Shown here piece after piece: positions 31,202 through 40,113 of a stretch of 40,113 nucleotides of DNA. The first letter of the stretch is position 1. The number at the start of each line of letters is the position of its first letter. A program made the position numbers and the translations under genes. Source of the stretch: Triangularia verruculosa (taxonomy: Eukaryota > Ascomycota > Sordariomycetes > Sordariales > Podosporaceae); contig MU864071.1 in NCBI GenBank assembly GCA_033296885.1, positions 1 to 40,113 on the forward strand, in the 5' to 3' direction. The notes below the pieces were generated by a model. That model worked only from the letters and a program-made list of their open reading frames with translations. It was not told the DNA's origin and ran no database searches.

Positions 31202-33187
31202 TCATTCCCAACTTGAAAACATAAAGTCGGGCCTTGTCTTGCCCCAGAGAGGGTAAAAGGGCCGTAGGTAGCCGTCGTTGGTACACACCGGAAGCTTTTC
31301 TACTGACTCTTGGAGGCGCTCGTTTTCCTCCATCACCCACTCGTCCTCGTAGTTCTGCAAGTCTTCCCACTTCTTGTCTGCTCTTATAGCTAGCGCCTCA
31401 GCGACGGCAGCAACAGCCTTTCTTTGCCATGTGAGATCCCCAGGCTGATCGGTTGTGTGCTGCCGGACACCTCTCATGCCAGCCAAGATGCGGGTGGGCG
31501 TCGGAACTCGTGCGGGAGTGTCTTCATCTCCGTAGATGCAATCTTCCAACGCATCACAGACGTTCAGAATCCACAATGCCGCGCGCTTGTTGTCCTCGGT
31601 GTCATCTTTGGTGATGAGGCTACCCAGTAAGAATTCACTCTCGTAGCGATCAAACCACGTCTCAAACGGCAGCTTCTCCAAGTCCTGCTCGCAAGAGTCA
31701 CGCAGATCCAAGGCGACGCGCCGAAGGACTAACTGGTTGCGAGGGCTCAGCCAGCCCCCGAGGCACCCCCCGCAAGTGCACCAGTACTTGAGCCGGAGCA
31801 TCTTCTTGACGAGGCCTGAGACTTCCTCGATGTCGCAGACCGCCTCTTGGCTCAAGCGGCCCAAGCTGACAAAAGGAGTTCTGCTGAGCAGACACACAGA
31901 CTCGACCACGTTCTCCCCGAAGCCCTCGAACTTGTTGTCCGACCTCCAGGCCTCCACCAGCTGCTCACGGAACACAGGCATCATGGCCCCGGCGAGCGAG
32001 CCAGTCCGAGCATGCCAATTCTCGCGCGTGGCTTTCTCTGGTCTCGCCGCGTGTAGGCGCTGGTGGAGGGCCTGGAGGGGGGTGTCCCCGCGCAGGTTTT
32101 TCGTCCAAGCCAAACTCGGCTTGCGTTTGAGAACGAACTGAATCGTCTCTGGCTTGGACGAAAGTGCCGCGAGATGCAGCAGCGTGTTTCCGAATTCACC
32201 ACGCACAAGCCAGTCGTCGTGGTTCCGGTCCTTGGGCAACACCTCCTTTAGGAGGTTCAGGCAGTCGGTATCAGTCTTGTGGCGCTTTCCGAGATCTCGA
32301 ACAAGCGCAGCCAGGTGGGCTGGCACGACTGATTGCCACTCAGGTCGCATTCCGAACCCTGGCAGGCCGTGGTCAACCGCCGCATCCTCAGCCACTGTGA
32401 CTTGCCGTGATGGATGCTGTTCGTTTGTAGTGTAGGCAAGCCATCTAGACCTGCCCACACGGCGGAATCCCCTGGCCCTCCAAAAACGCTCTGCACTGCG
32501 GAGAATCTGGTCGTCGTATGATACTTGCATCTTGGTGGCTCTGCTGATATTGCAGAGAACTCGGGAACCCTCTCCGTCGGTCACACCAGGGCGGGCAAAT
32601 ACGTAGATATCCTCGCCGAGGTGCCGATAGGTCTGGTCAAGGACGTCTTGCACAATCTTTGTGCCCAGGCCTTCTTCCCGCCAGTCTTCGTCGACATGAA
32701 GGAACTCAATCAACAGCACGTTTCTGACGCTGTCGAGCTCCATGCCCCAGACACCCGTTCCTCTAGTCTCAGGAAAGGAGGAGTGATACCACTTCTCCCG
32801 CAGCTCTCCCTCCCAATCGAAGAGATCATCTGCCAGACGGCCTGTGCTGAAGTAGCGGCGACGGTAGCTCTCCGAGGCAGCAGCCATGGCGGTCCGAAAG
32901 TCGTAATCCTCAGCGGAATCGGAATCCTCTTGCGATCTGGCGCTCTCAAAGTCCAGAAGGGCGGCTCGGCAAGTTCCAATGACGTTGGAGTCAGATTGAG
33001 TATGGACCTCACAGTGTACTTCGGTAAACCAATCTGGGATAGGAGGTATCGGAGTCAGGCCCCTCCGATCGCGGCGCTCGTCCTCGAGTTCATCCTCCTC
33101 AGTCCGTCTGCTGTCCACGAAAGCAACGTGAGTTGTGATTGAGTACTCCTCTGCGTGGCGGGGGGACTCCATTTTTGTACTGTACAT
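31202..33187 (-). CDS. GNAT acetyltransferase-ankyrin fusion protein (661 aa)
   Basis: An intronless gene starting at ATG 33187 (or 33172, five codons later). The first 260 residues hold a GNAT-like domain: VLLIEFLHVDEDWREEGLGT (about 157-176, acetyl-CoA loop of the R-x-x-G-x-G type) and a final AERFWRARGFRRVG (about 232-245). An insertion with an acidic stretch (SARSQEDSDSAEDYDF) precedes it. Ankyrin-type helices follow at about 328-385 (GNTLLHLAALSSKPETIQFV, GDTPLQALHQRLHAA). A Cys motif CTCGGCLGGWLSP is at 470-482. A helical C-terminal part of about 180 residues has no recognised domain. The pairing suggests an acetyltransferase tethered to a protein-recognition module (inference). The catalytic loop looks intact. 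Confidence 0.8.
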   Translation of the reverse strand: MYSTKMESPRHAEEYSITTHVAFVDSRRTEEDELEDERRDRRGLTPIPPIPDWFTEVHCEVHTQSDSNVIGTCRAALLDFESARSQEDSDSAEDYDFRTAMAAASESYRRRYFSTGRLADDLFDWEGELREKWYHSSFPETRGTGVWGMELDSVRNVLLIEFLHVDEDWREEGLGTKIVQDVLDQTYRHLGEDIYVFARPGVTDGEGSRVLCNISRATKMQVSYDDQILRSAERFWRARGFRRVGRSRWLAYTTNEQHPSRQVTVAEDAAVDHGLPGFGMRPEWQSVVPAHLAALVRDLGKRHKTDTDCLNLLKEVLPKDRNHDDWLVRGEFGNTLLHLAALSSKPETIQFVLKRKPSLAWTKNLRGDTPLQALHQRLHAARPEKATRENWHARTGSLAGAMMPVFREQLVEAWRSDNKFEGFGENVVESVCLLSRTPFVSLGRLSQEAVCDIEEVSGLVKKMLRLKYWCTCGGCLGGWLSPRNQLVLRRVALDLRDSCEQDLEKLPFETWFDRYESEFLLGSLITKDDTEDNKRAALWILNVCDALEDCIYGDEDTPARVPTPTRILAGMRGVRQHTTDQPGDLTWQRKAVAAVAEALAIRADKKWEDLQNYEDEWVMEENERLQESVEKLPVCTNDGYLRPFYPLWGKTRPDFMFSSWE

Positions 33188-33399
33188 TCCGAAGTTAATA
33201 ACAATAGTGGAAGGAGAAATGGAGACACAAACCTTTCGATGATAGTAAGATCAGGATATATAGGATACCTGGGTTCTCGGTTCGTGCTTCAAAACGTCGA
33301 TGACGGTCTGGTTGCAGCGAGTAATGGTCTCCTGGGAGATGGCAGAGAGATTGATCGGAGAGAGTGGAGGAGTAGAAAAGATGCCGGGAAATCGTCGGG
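33188..33399. promoter_or_regulatory. Upstream region of the GNAT-ankyrin gene
   Basis: The presumed promoter lies between the start codon and the tandem repeat. No specific site is identified. Confidence 0.4.
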
Positions 33400-33815
33400 C
33401 GAGGCGTGAAGAAGTGAACAGTTCGATCGGGCCTGGTCGAGGAAATGAGAAGAGGAAGAGAAATTCGTCAGATAGATGCGAGAAATAACTGAGGAATGCT
33501 AGGTGGTCAATCGATTGCGGAAAGGAAGAAGCCTTTCGTTAGATGAGTAGGAGAACGAGCTGATGTGGGTATGAAATTGAATTCGTCCGGGGAGAGGAAC
33601 AAATTTTCGCCAGATGGGTCTGAGAAAGAGTCCACGAGAGAGGAAGAATTTGCCGGAGCAGCGGAAGAAACTTCTTGTCAGGTGAATGTGAGAAGAGCTT
33701 ATGGAAGAGGACGAACACGCCCGGGGACAGGAGGAAATTGTTCGTTAGATGGGTGTGAGAAGAAGTTAATGAAAGGAAAAAAGTCTGCCTGGGGAGTGAA
33801 CTGCGCCGGGATCGC
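33400..33815. repeat. Degenerate tandem repeat of about 70 bp, five units
   Basis: A core of the form TTCG-T/C-T/C-AGATGGGTGTGAGAA recurs at about 33464, 33535, 33606, 33674 and 33741, i.e. every 67-71 bases, linked by purine-rich spacers (GAGAGGAAGAA type) with a recurring CCGGGGA motif. Units differ by substitutions and small gaps. Open frames across it are by-products of the purine richness. Confidence 0.75.
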
Positions 33816-35478
33816 AGAGAAGAAAAGAAACCTGCCACAGGCTAGTGAAAAAGCTTTTGAACTCGGCACGGAGGGGTAGGTAAGGACGGCCTGGATCATG
33901 AGGCCTGGCATTGGGTCTTGGCGATGACATACGTTCACTGACCCGCACACCCTGATCTTCCGTGGCCTTCCGCGACTTTCATCCCAGATTTTGATGGCCT
34001 TCTGCTGCAACCCGTCCATCCATGGCCCATAACCTTCTATGGCTCCGTGGTCGTCCGTGAACCCGGGATTGCCAGTCTTCCTTGCACCGTCTTCCGGGTT
34101 ATTCAATGACGAACCCACAACGCTACCGTACCTAGGTAACCAGCTGCATAAATGAACAGCGCTGAAATACACCCAGGCTTCATTCTACAAAATCTATTAG
34201 CACCTATTACGGTGACCGCACCTTGACTCACCCCTGGTTTGCTCCTGTGTCATACCCTGTGTGAGCAGCTACCTGTAGTTTAAAAGGGCCCAGATCGATC
34301 CCACACTGTCAAGCAGCTTTGCATCATATTAGTATGAACCTCCTCCCAGAGTTTACCTACAGACCAAGTCAGTGTGTTTACTTTCGTCCGGGAATGGCAC
34401 CAGAATGTGCACTTGGATGCATGAAGTTTATGCTCCCACATCACTAAAGGTTGAATTCCCACGGTGCTCAGACGAACCAAGTCCATTTTATGGATGTATA
34501 GCCACTAGGACAATACTCGGGAATCGGTGGGCTGCGATGGTGAGCTTGTGTGGCTTTCCCGGTTTGGAAGATTCACAGAGTGACGCAGATAGGTACACTG
34601 ACATCTTTCAATTACAACTTGGTGATGACACTGAACAGATTATCATACCAGAAGATAGACAAAGACATGTAGATATCTCACCGGCTGCCAAGTTCCCAAG
34701 ACAGTCAGCCGAGGTCGCCAAGAATGGTGTGCGAGGGTAGCGGCCAAGTCCGCTTGAAGTGGTGCCAAGACGCTACCACCTCCCCTTCATCACCATGGGT
34801 ACCTCATTGTGGGCTGTAGTACTTCAACTCAGAGTACCTGCCTGTAGGGTTCGAGACCTGCCGGCGATGACCTGTGGGGGTCCAAGGGACCCAGCAGTGG
34901 TACTGCATTCTGCTACGATATCGATACCGCCCGATAACCTGAATCGAACGCCTCATGATATAAGGTACCCTTTCTCGTCTTGGTGATCCTGGACGTCAGG
35001 AGGTTCAAGGTTTCTTACGCATTGGCTCGTACACGCTGCCCCCTTTTCCTTGCCTCCGTCTTTGAGAATGACGGCGCTTCCCACTGGCCTAAGAACCCCC
35101 AGAGTTATTTCGTCCATCATCACACTCGACTTGTTCTTCGCTTTGCTCGTCCCTGTAGCCAGTCAGTATCATCTCCGGCAGATTGATAGGCAACGGACGT
35201 ACATCGCTCTGAACCTAAGGTAAGGTACTTACGGAGTGCCACCTCCTGGGGTGATGACTTCAAATTCTTGCTAAGGCATCATACACGGTGTGTGCCCCTA
35301 AGTCTGGAAGGCTGTATCGTTAGAGGATGCTGAACCTCAGGCCCACGCGGCTGCAGAGCCTTCACATGTCAGCAACTGCTCATCTCAATTAATTATGTAC
35401 GCAACAGCAGCAGCTGCACTCTATGACGCATAAAATAGCAACACCGCGATAAAAGCAACAGGTGGGCAAAAAATTGGG
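33816..35478. other. Gene-poor intergenic region
   Basis: About 1.6 kb of normal composition without a convincing coding frame, splice structure or RNA gene. Frames at 33699-34172 (minus) and 34372-34740 (plus) have no recognisable motif. Confidence 0.45.
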
Positions 35479-35646
35479 ATGGCAGATCAAGATTCTGAAG
35501 AATACCTAAGGCAGCTAATTCCTGCGAAGCCGCTACCTGCGAAGCAACCAACCACCGAAACCACCCCAACTTCCAATCCTAATGATGCCATTCCAACCCT
35601 CCAAATTCAGCTTGACGGATCCGTAGCTCGGGTCACGATGATTTGA
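35479..35646 (+). CDS. Possible small ORF (55 aa)
   Basis: The frame opens with MADQDSEEYLRQLIPAKPLP and ends VARVTMI. It has an internal short repeat (IPAKPLPAK) and a Thr/Pro-rich middle, a composition more protein-like than the surroundings. It ends 14 bases before the 3' end of the secreted protein gene on the other strand. It may be a degenerate exon or chance. Confidence 0.25.
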   Translation: MADQDSEEYLRQLIPAKPLPAKQPTTETTPTSNPNDAIPTLQIQLDGSVARVTMI

Positions 35647-35659
35647 ACATTGGGTCGGT

Positions 35660-36164
35660 TTAGCAGGCAACAACAACAGACTTGATCAGTCTCCCGCTGC
35701 CATAACCAACACAGTCGAGAGCACGCTCAACATGCTGGGGATTGTCGGTGCAGTGCTCGTCGGAGAAGTAGGTGGCTAACGATTTGGTCAGTTCACCACG
35801 TCGATATCATCACTTGTTTTTTTGTAACTTGAGTGCACTTACTAGAGCAGCCACCGGTATTGATCACACGCACGCGGCGGATGGTGATCTCGGTCGGGAA
35901 GCAGAAGGTGCCATACTGGTTGAGTCTAACAGACATCCACTGCTTGTCATTGCAGTTGATGCCAGTGGCCTCAAACATCTCCATGTGCCATCTGGGCTTG
36001 TCGTCACTGCTGATAGTCGAGTTGTGCTCGGTCTCTGGGGTCCAGGACACACGGGTCTCGGTTGCGGCGGGAGGGAGCTCGATCGTGGTGGTCACCTCAG
36101 CCGGGGCAGCGACGCCAGCGCTGACGGCGCCGAAGAAGAGGGCGATGATGGCAAATGCCTTCAT
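35660..36164 (-). CDS. Small secreted cysteine-containing protein (145 aa)
   Basis: Two exons: 36164-35843 and 35775-35660 (438 nt), intron 35842-35776 with GTAAGT donor, ACTGAC branch and phase 1. The start was set at ATG 36164, which gives a clean signal peptide, MKAFAIIALFFGAVSAGVAA; an upstream in-frame ATG at 36188 would add eight residues. After an acidic, Thr-rich stretch the mature part has six cysteines: INCND, TFCFP, GGCSS, EHCTD, LDCVG and the C-terminal VAC. This allows three disulfides. Size, signal peptide and paired Cys are those of small secreted fungal proteins (effector-like in the broad sense). No named family is recognised. Confidence 0.75.
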
Positions 36165-36929
36165 GTTGACGGAATGGATTGATAGCACCTGGGGTTATAT
36201 GAAGGTGTGTGAAGAATGTCAAGAATCTGGTGCTATGGTGGATTGAGTCTTTGGAAAAGGAAGATGAAACTCCTTGAGCGTGGAAACGGCTCTTAAGTAT
36301 TTCGGGTCTGGGAGCACTCCTGTCGCCAATGGGGCAACAGGCTCAGTGAATCTCGAGGAGTGGGGGTTGTATGGTGATATTATTGGGCTGGAGCAAGGGC
36401 ACCTCCCGCAGCGGTGAATACCGGCCGTAGTCTGACCCGCGTGGGGCTTGTTGGTTTGCTCCTTTGGTCGGATTGTAATGAAAGGCCAAAGTCACTAGGT
36501 AAGTGTCACCTTCTCAGCAACCATGTCTGCTCCCTACGAAAAGGTCGCATTCGCTCCACAGGGGATTGGACGGCTTAGGTGCGACAGCGAAAACTTCGGT
36601 CAACGGAGTAGTTTACTGTTACACCAGCATAATGACGTTGTGCTATCAAAGACGACTGGTAACAGGTGATAGCTTGTGATAGCGCGTTTTGGCCATGATC
36701 AGAGCAAGACATCTAGGTAAAAAATTACCTCGCTTTTTCACCTTCCTTCATTGCCATGGGTAGTCGGATGTTTCTAAATCTCAGGGCACACGGCTAACCG
36801 TTGGAAATAATCGTGGATATCAAATTTCCAAAATGCTTGGAAAGGTACATTTTTCAACAGATTGGGTCAATCTGGCACAAGGCTCAAATAAAACAACGAT
36901 AGAGGACACTGTTCAGTGTAGGCCCAAAC
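36165..36929. other. Intergenic region
   Basis: About 760 bases that include the upstream region of the secreted protein gene. No supported gene. Confidence 0.4.
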
Positions 36930-37912
36930 CTACCCAAGTAACACCGCAAAGGTTACAGTCAACACTCCAACCAAAGCCACTGACAACCCAGTTCCACGAA
37001 CCGCGTCACTTGTCTCTCCACTGGGGGCCGACGTGGCATTATACGCTGTGGTCAAATCGATGGCCTTGACACATGTCAGCTGTGCCTCTGGCTGAGACAC
37101 AATCGTGTCATTGTCATCACCCGGGAAGAATACGGTGAGAATAGGCGTGACCCCGAAGAAGTTCTTGGTAACCGTTTCCGCCTTGAAGTCGACCTATTTA
37201 AAAAGGTTCAGTCACAATTAATACTAGGCACAGGAATGGCAGATGCTCACCGTGGAATTGGTTGAGTGGATCAGCCTCAGGTCGTTGTTTCTTGGTGAAG
37301 TGGGCCAACAGTTTGAACTGGCATTTTGCTGGCTGTCGATAGGTCGAGGAGAGCCATCGCCAGACAGTGGTACGGACATAACACCAACCCACTTACTGCC
37401 TGTGGCAAACGAGGCACATTCCGAGTCAAGATTGCTCAGAAACTCCGTCTGAAGTTTCTCGCAGGCATCGTCACCTGACAGATCAACAGCCTTGGCACGC
37501 TTGATCAAGGCATCAATGCATCCGTCGGTCATGGCCTGATTGCAGGTATCCTTTGAGAGGCGCGGATTTTCATCTCCAAATCGAACGCGGTCGCTGACCT
37601 GGCTGAAGAAGATGGCGCATGACCCCGGGAATTGGACACCCAGAGGGGCACCAAGATAGAATGACTGGTCGTATTGTCGATCCGAACTGGAATCAGAAGC
37701 ACCAACAGCTTTAGTCCATGACAGCCCCTTCAGATCATCCCCAACATCCTCCAGAGGGGCGATGCCAACTGCGCTGAAGACTTTGTCGACAATGGTGCAT
37801 TTTGGGTGATGGGACAGTCGACATCTGCGCAACTAAGAATTTGAGCGTTGGTGAAAGAGGCTATGGCCAGCACAGCGAGGACGGTGTGGAGATATTGGCG
37901 GGACGTGTTTAT
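36930..37912 (-). pseudogene. GPI-anchor-type secreted protein gene with lost start and frameshift
   Basis: Exon 37912-37251 and exon 37193-36930 are joined by an intron with GTGAGC donor. The N-terminal frame reads NTSRQYLHTVLAVLAIASFT followed by NAQILSCADVDCP, a typical signal peptide and Cys-rich start, but the codon where Met is expected (37912-37910) is ATA. Near 37797-37802 the frame must shift by one base, in an A-run, to continue as KCTIVDKVFSAVGIAPLEDV. The rest is open: Cys residues (DTCNQAMTDGCIDAL, DDACEKL), then exon 2 VDFKAETVTKNFFGVTPILT and a C-terminal hydrophobic tail LSVALVGVLTVTFAVLLG of the GPI-signal type. About 308 residues are expected. Either a lightly decayed gene or one with an assembly error plus an upstream exon. 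The undamaged frame starts at 37832. Confidence 0.65.
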
Positions 37913-38670
37913 TATGAAAAAAATAAAAGTTGAAAGAGTTTATGTTACGGACAATTGTTTCAACACTGATTTACAGCAGGTTGTTGTTGGCGGTAAAGTG
38001 ACTCGGGACAGAAAGTATGGCATGGAAAGTGATGGCCTGGGGCGGGGCGAAAGATGGGGGCGATGGCGGGAGATAAGGACATGGAGAGTAGTATATACCA
38101 ATGATTCTTCAAAGAGCAGCTGTCAGACGTAGCTACCTGGATGCCCGACTATTTATTGCCCCCCTGTGTCCTTGAGGGCCGTCGATCTTTTTCTCCACTA
38201 TCCAAGCTTTCCTATCTTCCTCAGAAGTCCTGGCAGCCCACCACACCGCGCGCCTGACTTGCAGTTATCCCAACCTCATCATCCCCGGGCAAGCGGCTCG
38301 ACAGCGCGCGACCTCCCATCTCACTTGTAATTGCTTCATTCCATTTCACACGCTGTCGTTTCTTTTCCTTTTGCCTCTTGGCTTCTTTAGGTGCCTACTC
38401 AGAACATCGATCAATCACAATCACCTCCAACCCTTCACGATCACGACTTCTCCAAATTCCAGCAACATGGCACGATACAGATATCGCATGCCAGGGCGGC
38501 GACATATTCCGTCCTCGCCAGGTTTCACACCCGGATATTAGGTGGCAGAGGAGAGCTCCCATCCAACTGGGGGCCACCCCAACAGCGGGAATACCAACAG
38601 CTGTCCTCAGGCTTCTGAATCCATCATACCCTCGACCACTCCAGGCATTGCTAACAACAGTCCCGCATCG
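37913..38670. other. Intergenic region with possible 5' exons of the coiled-coil gene
   Basis: A pyrimidine-rich stretch ending TTGGCTTCTTTAG at about 38391 looks like a 3' splice site. It is followed by an open frame (PTQNIDQSQSPPTLHDHDF to about 38618) with protein-like composition. It may be an upstream exon of the coiled-coil gene, but I could not join it in frame with certainty. Confidence 0.35.
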
Positions 38671-39047
38671 ATGTCCTGGGCCGGAATCGACTCGGAACTC
38701 CAGAAAGTAAGTAGCCACTGATCATAGAAACATGTAACAAACTCGAGCGCCGGGCTGACGCATTGAAGCTGGAGAAGGAATCCCAAAGAGCTCTTGAAAA
38801 GCAGGAGGCTAGATTTCAGCAACTTTTGAGCGAGAAAGAGGATACTCACCAATCTCAACTTGCCTCCCAGCTTCAGGGAAAGATCGCTCTCATTCAAAAG
38901 GTCTCAGAGCTAGAGAAGGAGTCGGAATTGGAAAGACAGGCGCGTGAGGACCGAGAGGCCAGGCTTCAGTTGTATGAGATGCACCTCCAGAACTGGTATC
39001 TGTCGCAGATCCAGCACTTCAAAGACAACCACGGCAAGCAGAATTAG
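38671..39047 (+). CDS. Small coiled-coil protein, C-terminal part secure
   Basis: Exon 38671-38706 (MSWAGIDSELQK) and exon 38769-39047 are joined by an intron with GTAAGT donor and GCTGAC branch, phase 0. This gives 104 residues from the internal ATG. Nearly all of exon 2 is a charged heptad-type coiled coil (LEKESQRALEKQEARFQQLL, VSELEKESELERQAREDREA). The same frame extends upstream to about 38543, so the true protein may be longer with additional exons. No other domain is visible. Confidence 0.55.
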
Positions 39048-39189
39048 GGAGAACTTTGGCAGAGCGGTGAAGGCAGGGCAAGGATTGCATGATATTCAAG
39101 AAGAATAGGTAAATGGACAAAGACTTGGGGTAGGGGGAGATCGGCCGACAAACGTGATCGTGGGGCCGTAGTTTATGTACCAAGTATAC

Positions 39190-40030
39190 TTAAATAGGTA
39201 GTTGGTCTCTAAAAAGATTTCTGTCTCGTCCAAACATAATTAGCCCAAAATTAAACTCGCTTTACCTTCGGCTTACCTTTAACTTACTTTTAACTTACTA
39301 CCGCTTACCCTATACTCGTTATTCTCTAAATATAATAACTTTACGTAACTCTTTTATAGCCTAAATTTAAAACCTCCCTTTCGAAAATAGGCCCGGATAA
39401 GGAAAGTCCTATTTTTAACTCCTAAATAACTCCTCTATTAAAATAGAAATTAAAAAATAAACTTATTAATATATTTACTCTCCATTTTAAAAGACTTTAA
39501 ATTATAATAGTTATTTTAATATAATAAAATCTATTATTTTTTACTTATTTACTATATTACTTTTCTTTTTGAAAAATAAATTTATTAATATATTTACTTT
39601 TTATTTTAAAAAACTTAAAGTTATAATAATTATTTTAATACAATAAAATCCGTTACTCTTTATTTATTTATTATACAACTTTTTTTTTTTTAATTTTAAC
39701 TATATAAAGAAATTATTTTATCTGTCTTACTACCTATTATATAACTCTTCTCTCTTATCCCCTATATCTTTATTACCCTATTTATTATTAATATAAAACC
39801 TTTTTTTATATATATTTTATTATTATCGGTTTTATATTTTTACTATATTAATTCTTTACTATATTTTTTATAATACCGAAAAAAAAAACTTTTAAAAGTT
39901 CTTTTACCGGGGAAAAAATAAAGGCTTAAAAAATTATATAAAGAAAATAAACGACTTTATAATTTATAAAAGAATTATAGATAAAATGATAAAAAAGTTA
40001 TTATTAAATAATTAATTTATAAAATTGTTA
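39190..40030. repeat. RIP-altered AT-rich DNA, right block
   Basis: AT-rich, TpA-dominated sequence nearly without CpA and TpG, as in the left block. It contains a diverged tandem duplication (39453-39690) and long T and A runs. No coding frame. Confidence 0.8.
39453..39690. repeat. Tandem duplication of about 119 bp, diverged by transitions
   Basis: The sequence starting AAAAATAAACTTATTAATAT at about 39453 recurs at about 39572 as AAAAATAAATTTATTAATAT and stays alignable for about 110 bases. Most differences are C/T and G/A, as RIP would produce in a duplicated segment. Confidence 0.7.
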
Positions 40031-40033
40031 AAA

Positions 40034-40113
40034 CAGGTCCCCGTGAGGCCTGTAATTACAGTGGGTTGGCTGCTGTAATACTACGTGGTGTTGGTTGTGG
40101 TGGAATACTGGAT
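40034..40113. other. Unaltered DNA at right edge, possible start of another element
   Basis: Composition changes sharply at about 40034 from AT-rich to TpG-rich. A 12-bp palindrome CTGTAATTACAG lies at 40050-40061, and from CAGTGGGTTGG onwards the sequence could be the end of a DNA transposon. Too little is visible to name it. Confidence 0.3.

Noticed and set aside
33539..33838. Minus-strand frame with a repeated Ser/His/Leu motif
   Set aside because: The protein-level repeat is a by-product of the 70-bp DNA tandem repeat.
33699..34172. 157-codon minus-strand frame
   Set aside because: It starts in ordinary intergenic DNA and runs into the tandem repeat; no motif.
34847..34860. tRNA-like T-loop sequence GGTTCGAGACC
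   Set aside because: Flanking bases do not form the T stem, acceptor stem or anticodon arm of a tRNA.

Overview
The window looks like nuclear DNA of a filamentous ascomycete, most likely a Sordariomycete. The introns are short (about 50-130 bp) with GTAAGT-like donors, CTAAC/CTGAC-type branch sites and YAG acceptors. The genes are GC-balanced and lie between AT-rich blocks (1-1251, 3118-about 4070, about 39190-40030) that are almost free of CpA and TpG and full of TpA, the footprint of repeat-induced point mutation (RIP). I see no rRNA or tRNA gene and no CRISPR array. All gene models were assembled by eye from open frames, splice signals and frame consistency.

Layout. (1) 1-4070: RIP-altered DNA with a nested, decayed Fot1/pogo-type DNA transposon (1254-3115), which keeps about 51-bp terminal inverted repeats, and a 31-bp tandem repeat. 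(2) 4384-10081: one five-exon gene for a protein kinase-like protein of about 1,798 residues with a very long repetitive, Pro/Arg-rich tail. (3) 10478-19342: a minus-strand array of five paralogous small genes (called A to E here) encoding an unrecognised family of about 170-186 residues. Two phase-1 introns sit at matching positions. A and B each carry a single in-frame stop. A GNAT acetyltransferase gene (possibly frameshifted at its start) and a plus-strand hypothetical gene lie between A and B. (4) 20098-22991: a NAPE-PLD-like metallo-beta-lactamase-fold hydrolase gene and, divergent to it, a cupin gene. (5) 23952-29304: a twelve-exon gene for an alpha/beta-hydrolase-like + ankyrin + CorA-like two-TM protein of about 1,568 residues. 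(6) 29487-33187: a small membrane protein gene, a remnant of an ankyrin-type gene, and an intact GNAT + ankyrin fusion gene, all on the minus strand. (7) 33.4-33.8 kb: a degenerate tandem repeat of about 70 bp in a gene-poor stretch. (8) 35660-37912: a small secreted cysteine-rich protein gene and a GPI-anchor-type secreted protein gene that has lost its start codon and carries a frameshift. (9) 38671-39047: a coiled-coil gene. (10) 39.2-40.03 kb: a second RIP-altered block, which stops abruptly and may abut another transposon at the right edge.

How the parts fit. Between two repeat-rich flanks the window holds lineage-type accessory genes: kinase with disordered tail, hydrolase/ankyrin/CorA, GNAT/ankyrin, secreted small proteins and a tandem family under decay. 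Few are housekeeping genes. The most novel element is the five-member small-protein family. The hydrolase-ANK-CorA protein, whose nucleophile serine is replaced by glycine, and the GNAT-ANK protein share a Cys motif of the form CTC-x-G and could belong to a fungal self/non-self or stress-sensing repertoire. That last point is inference.
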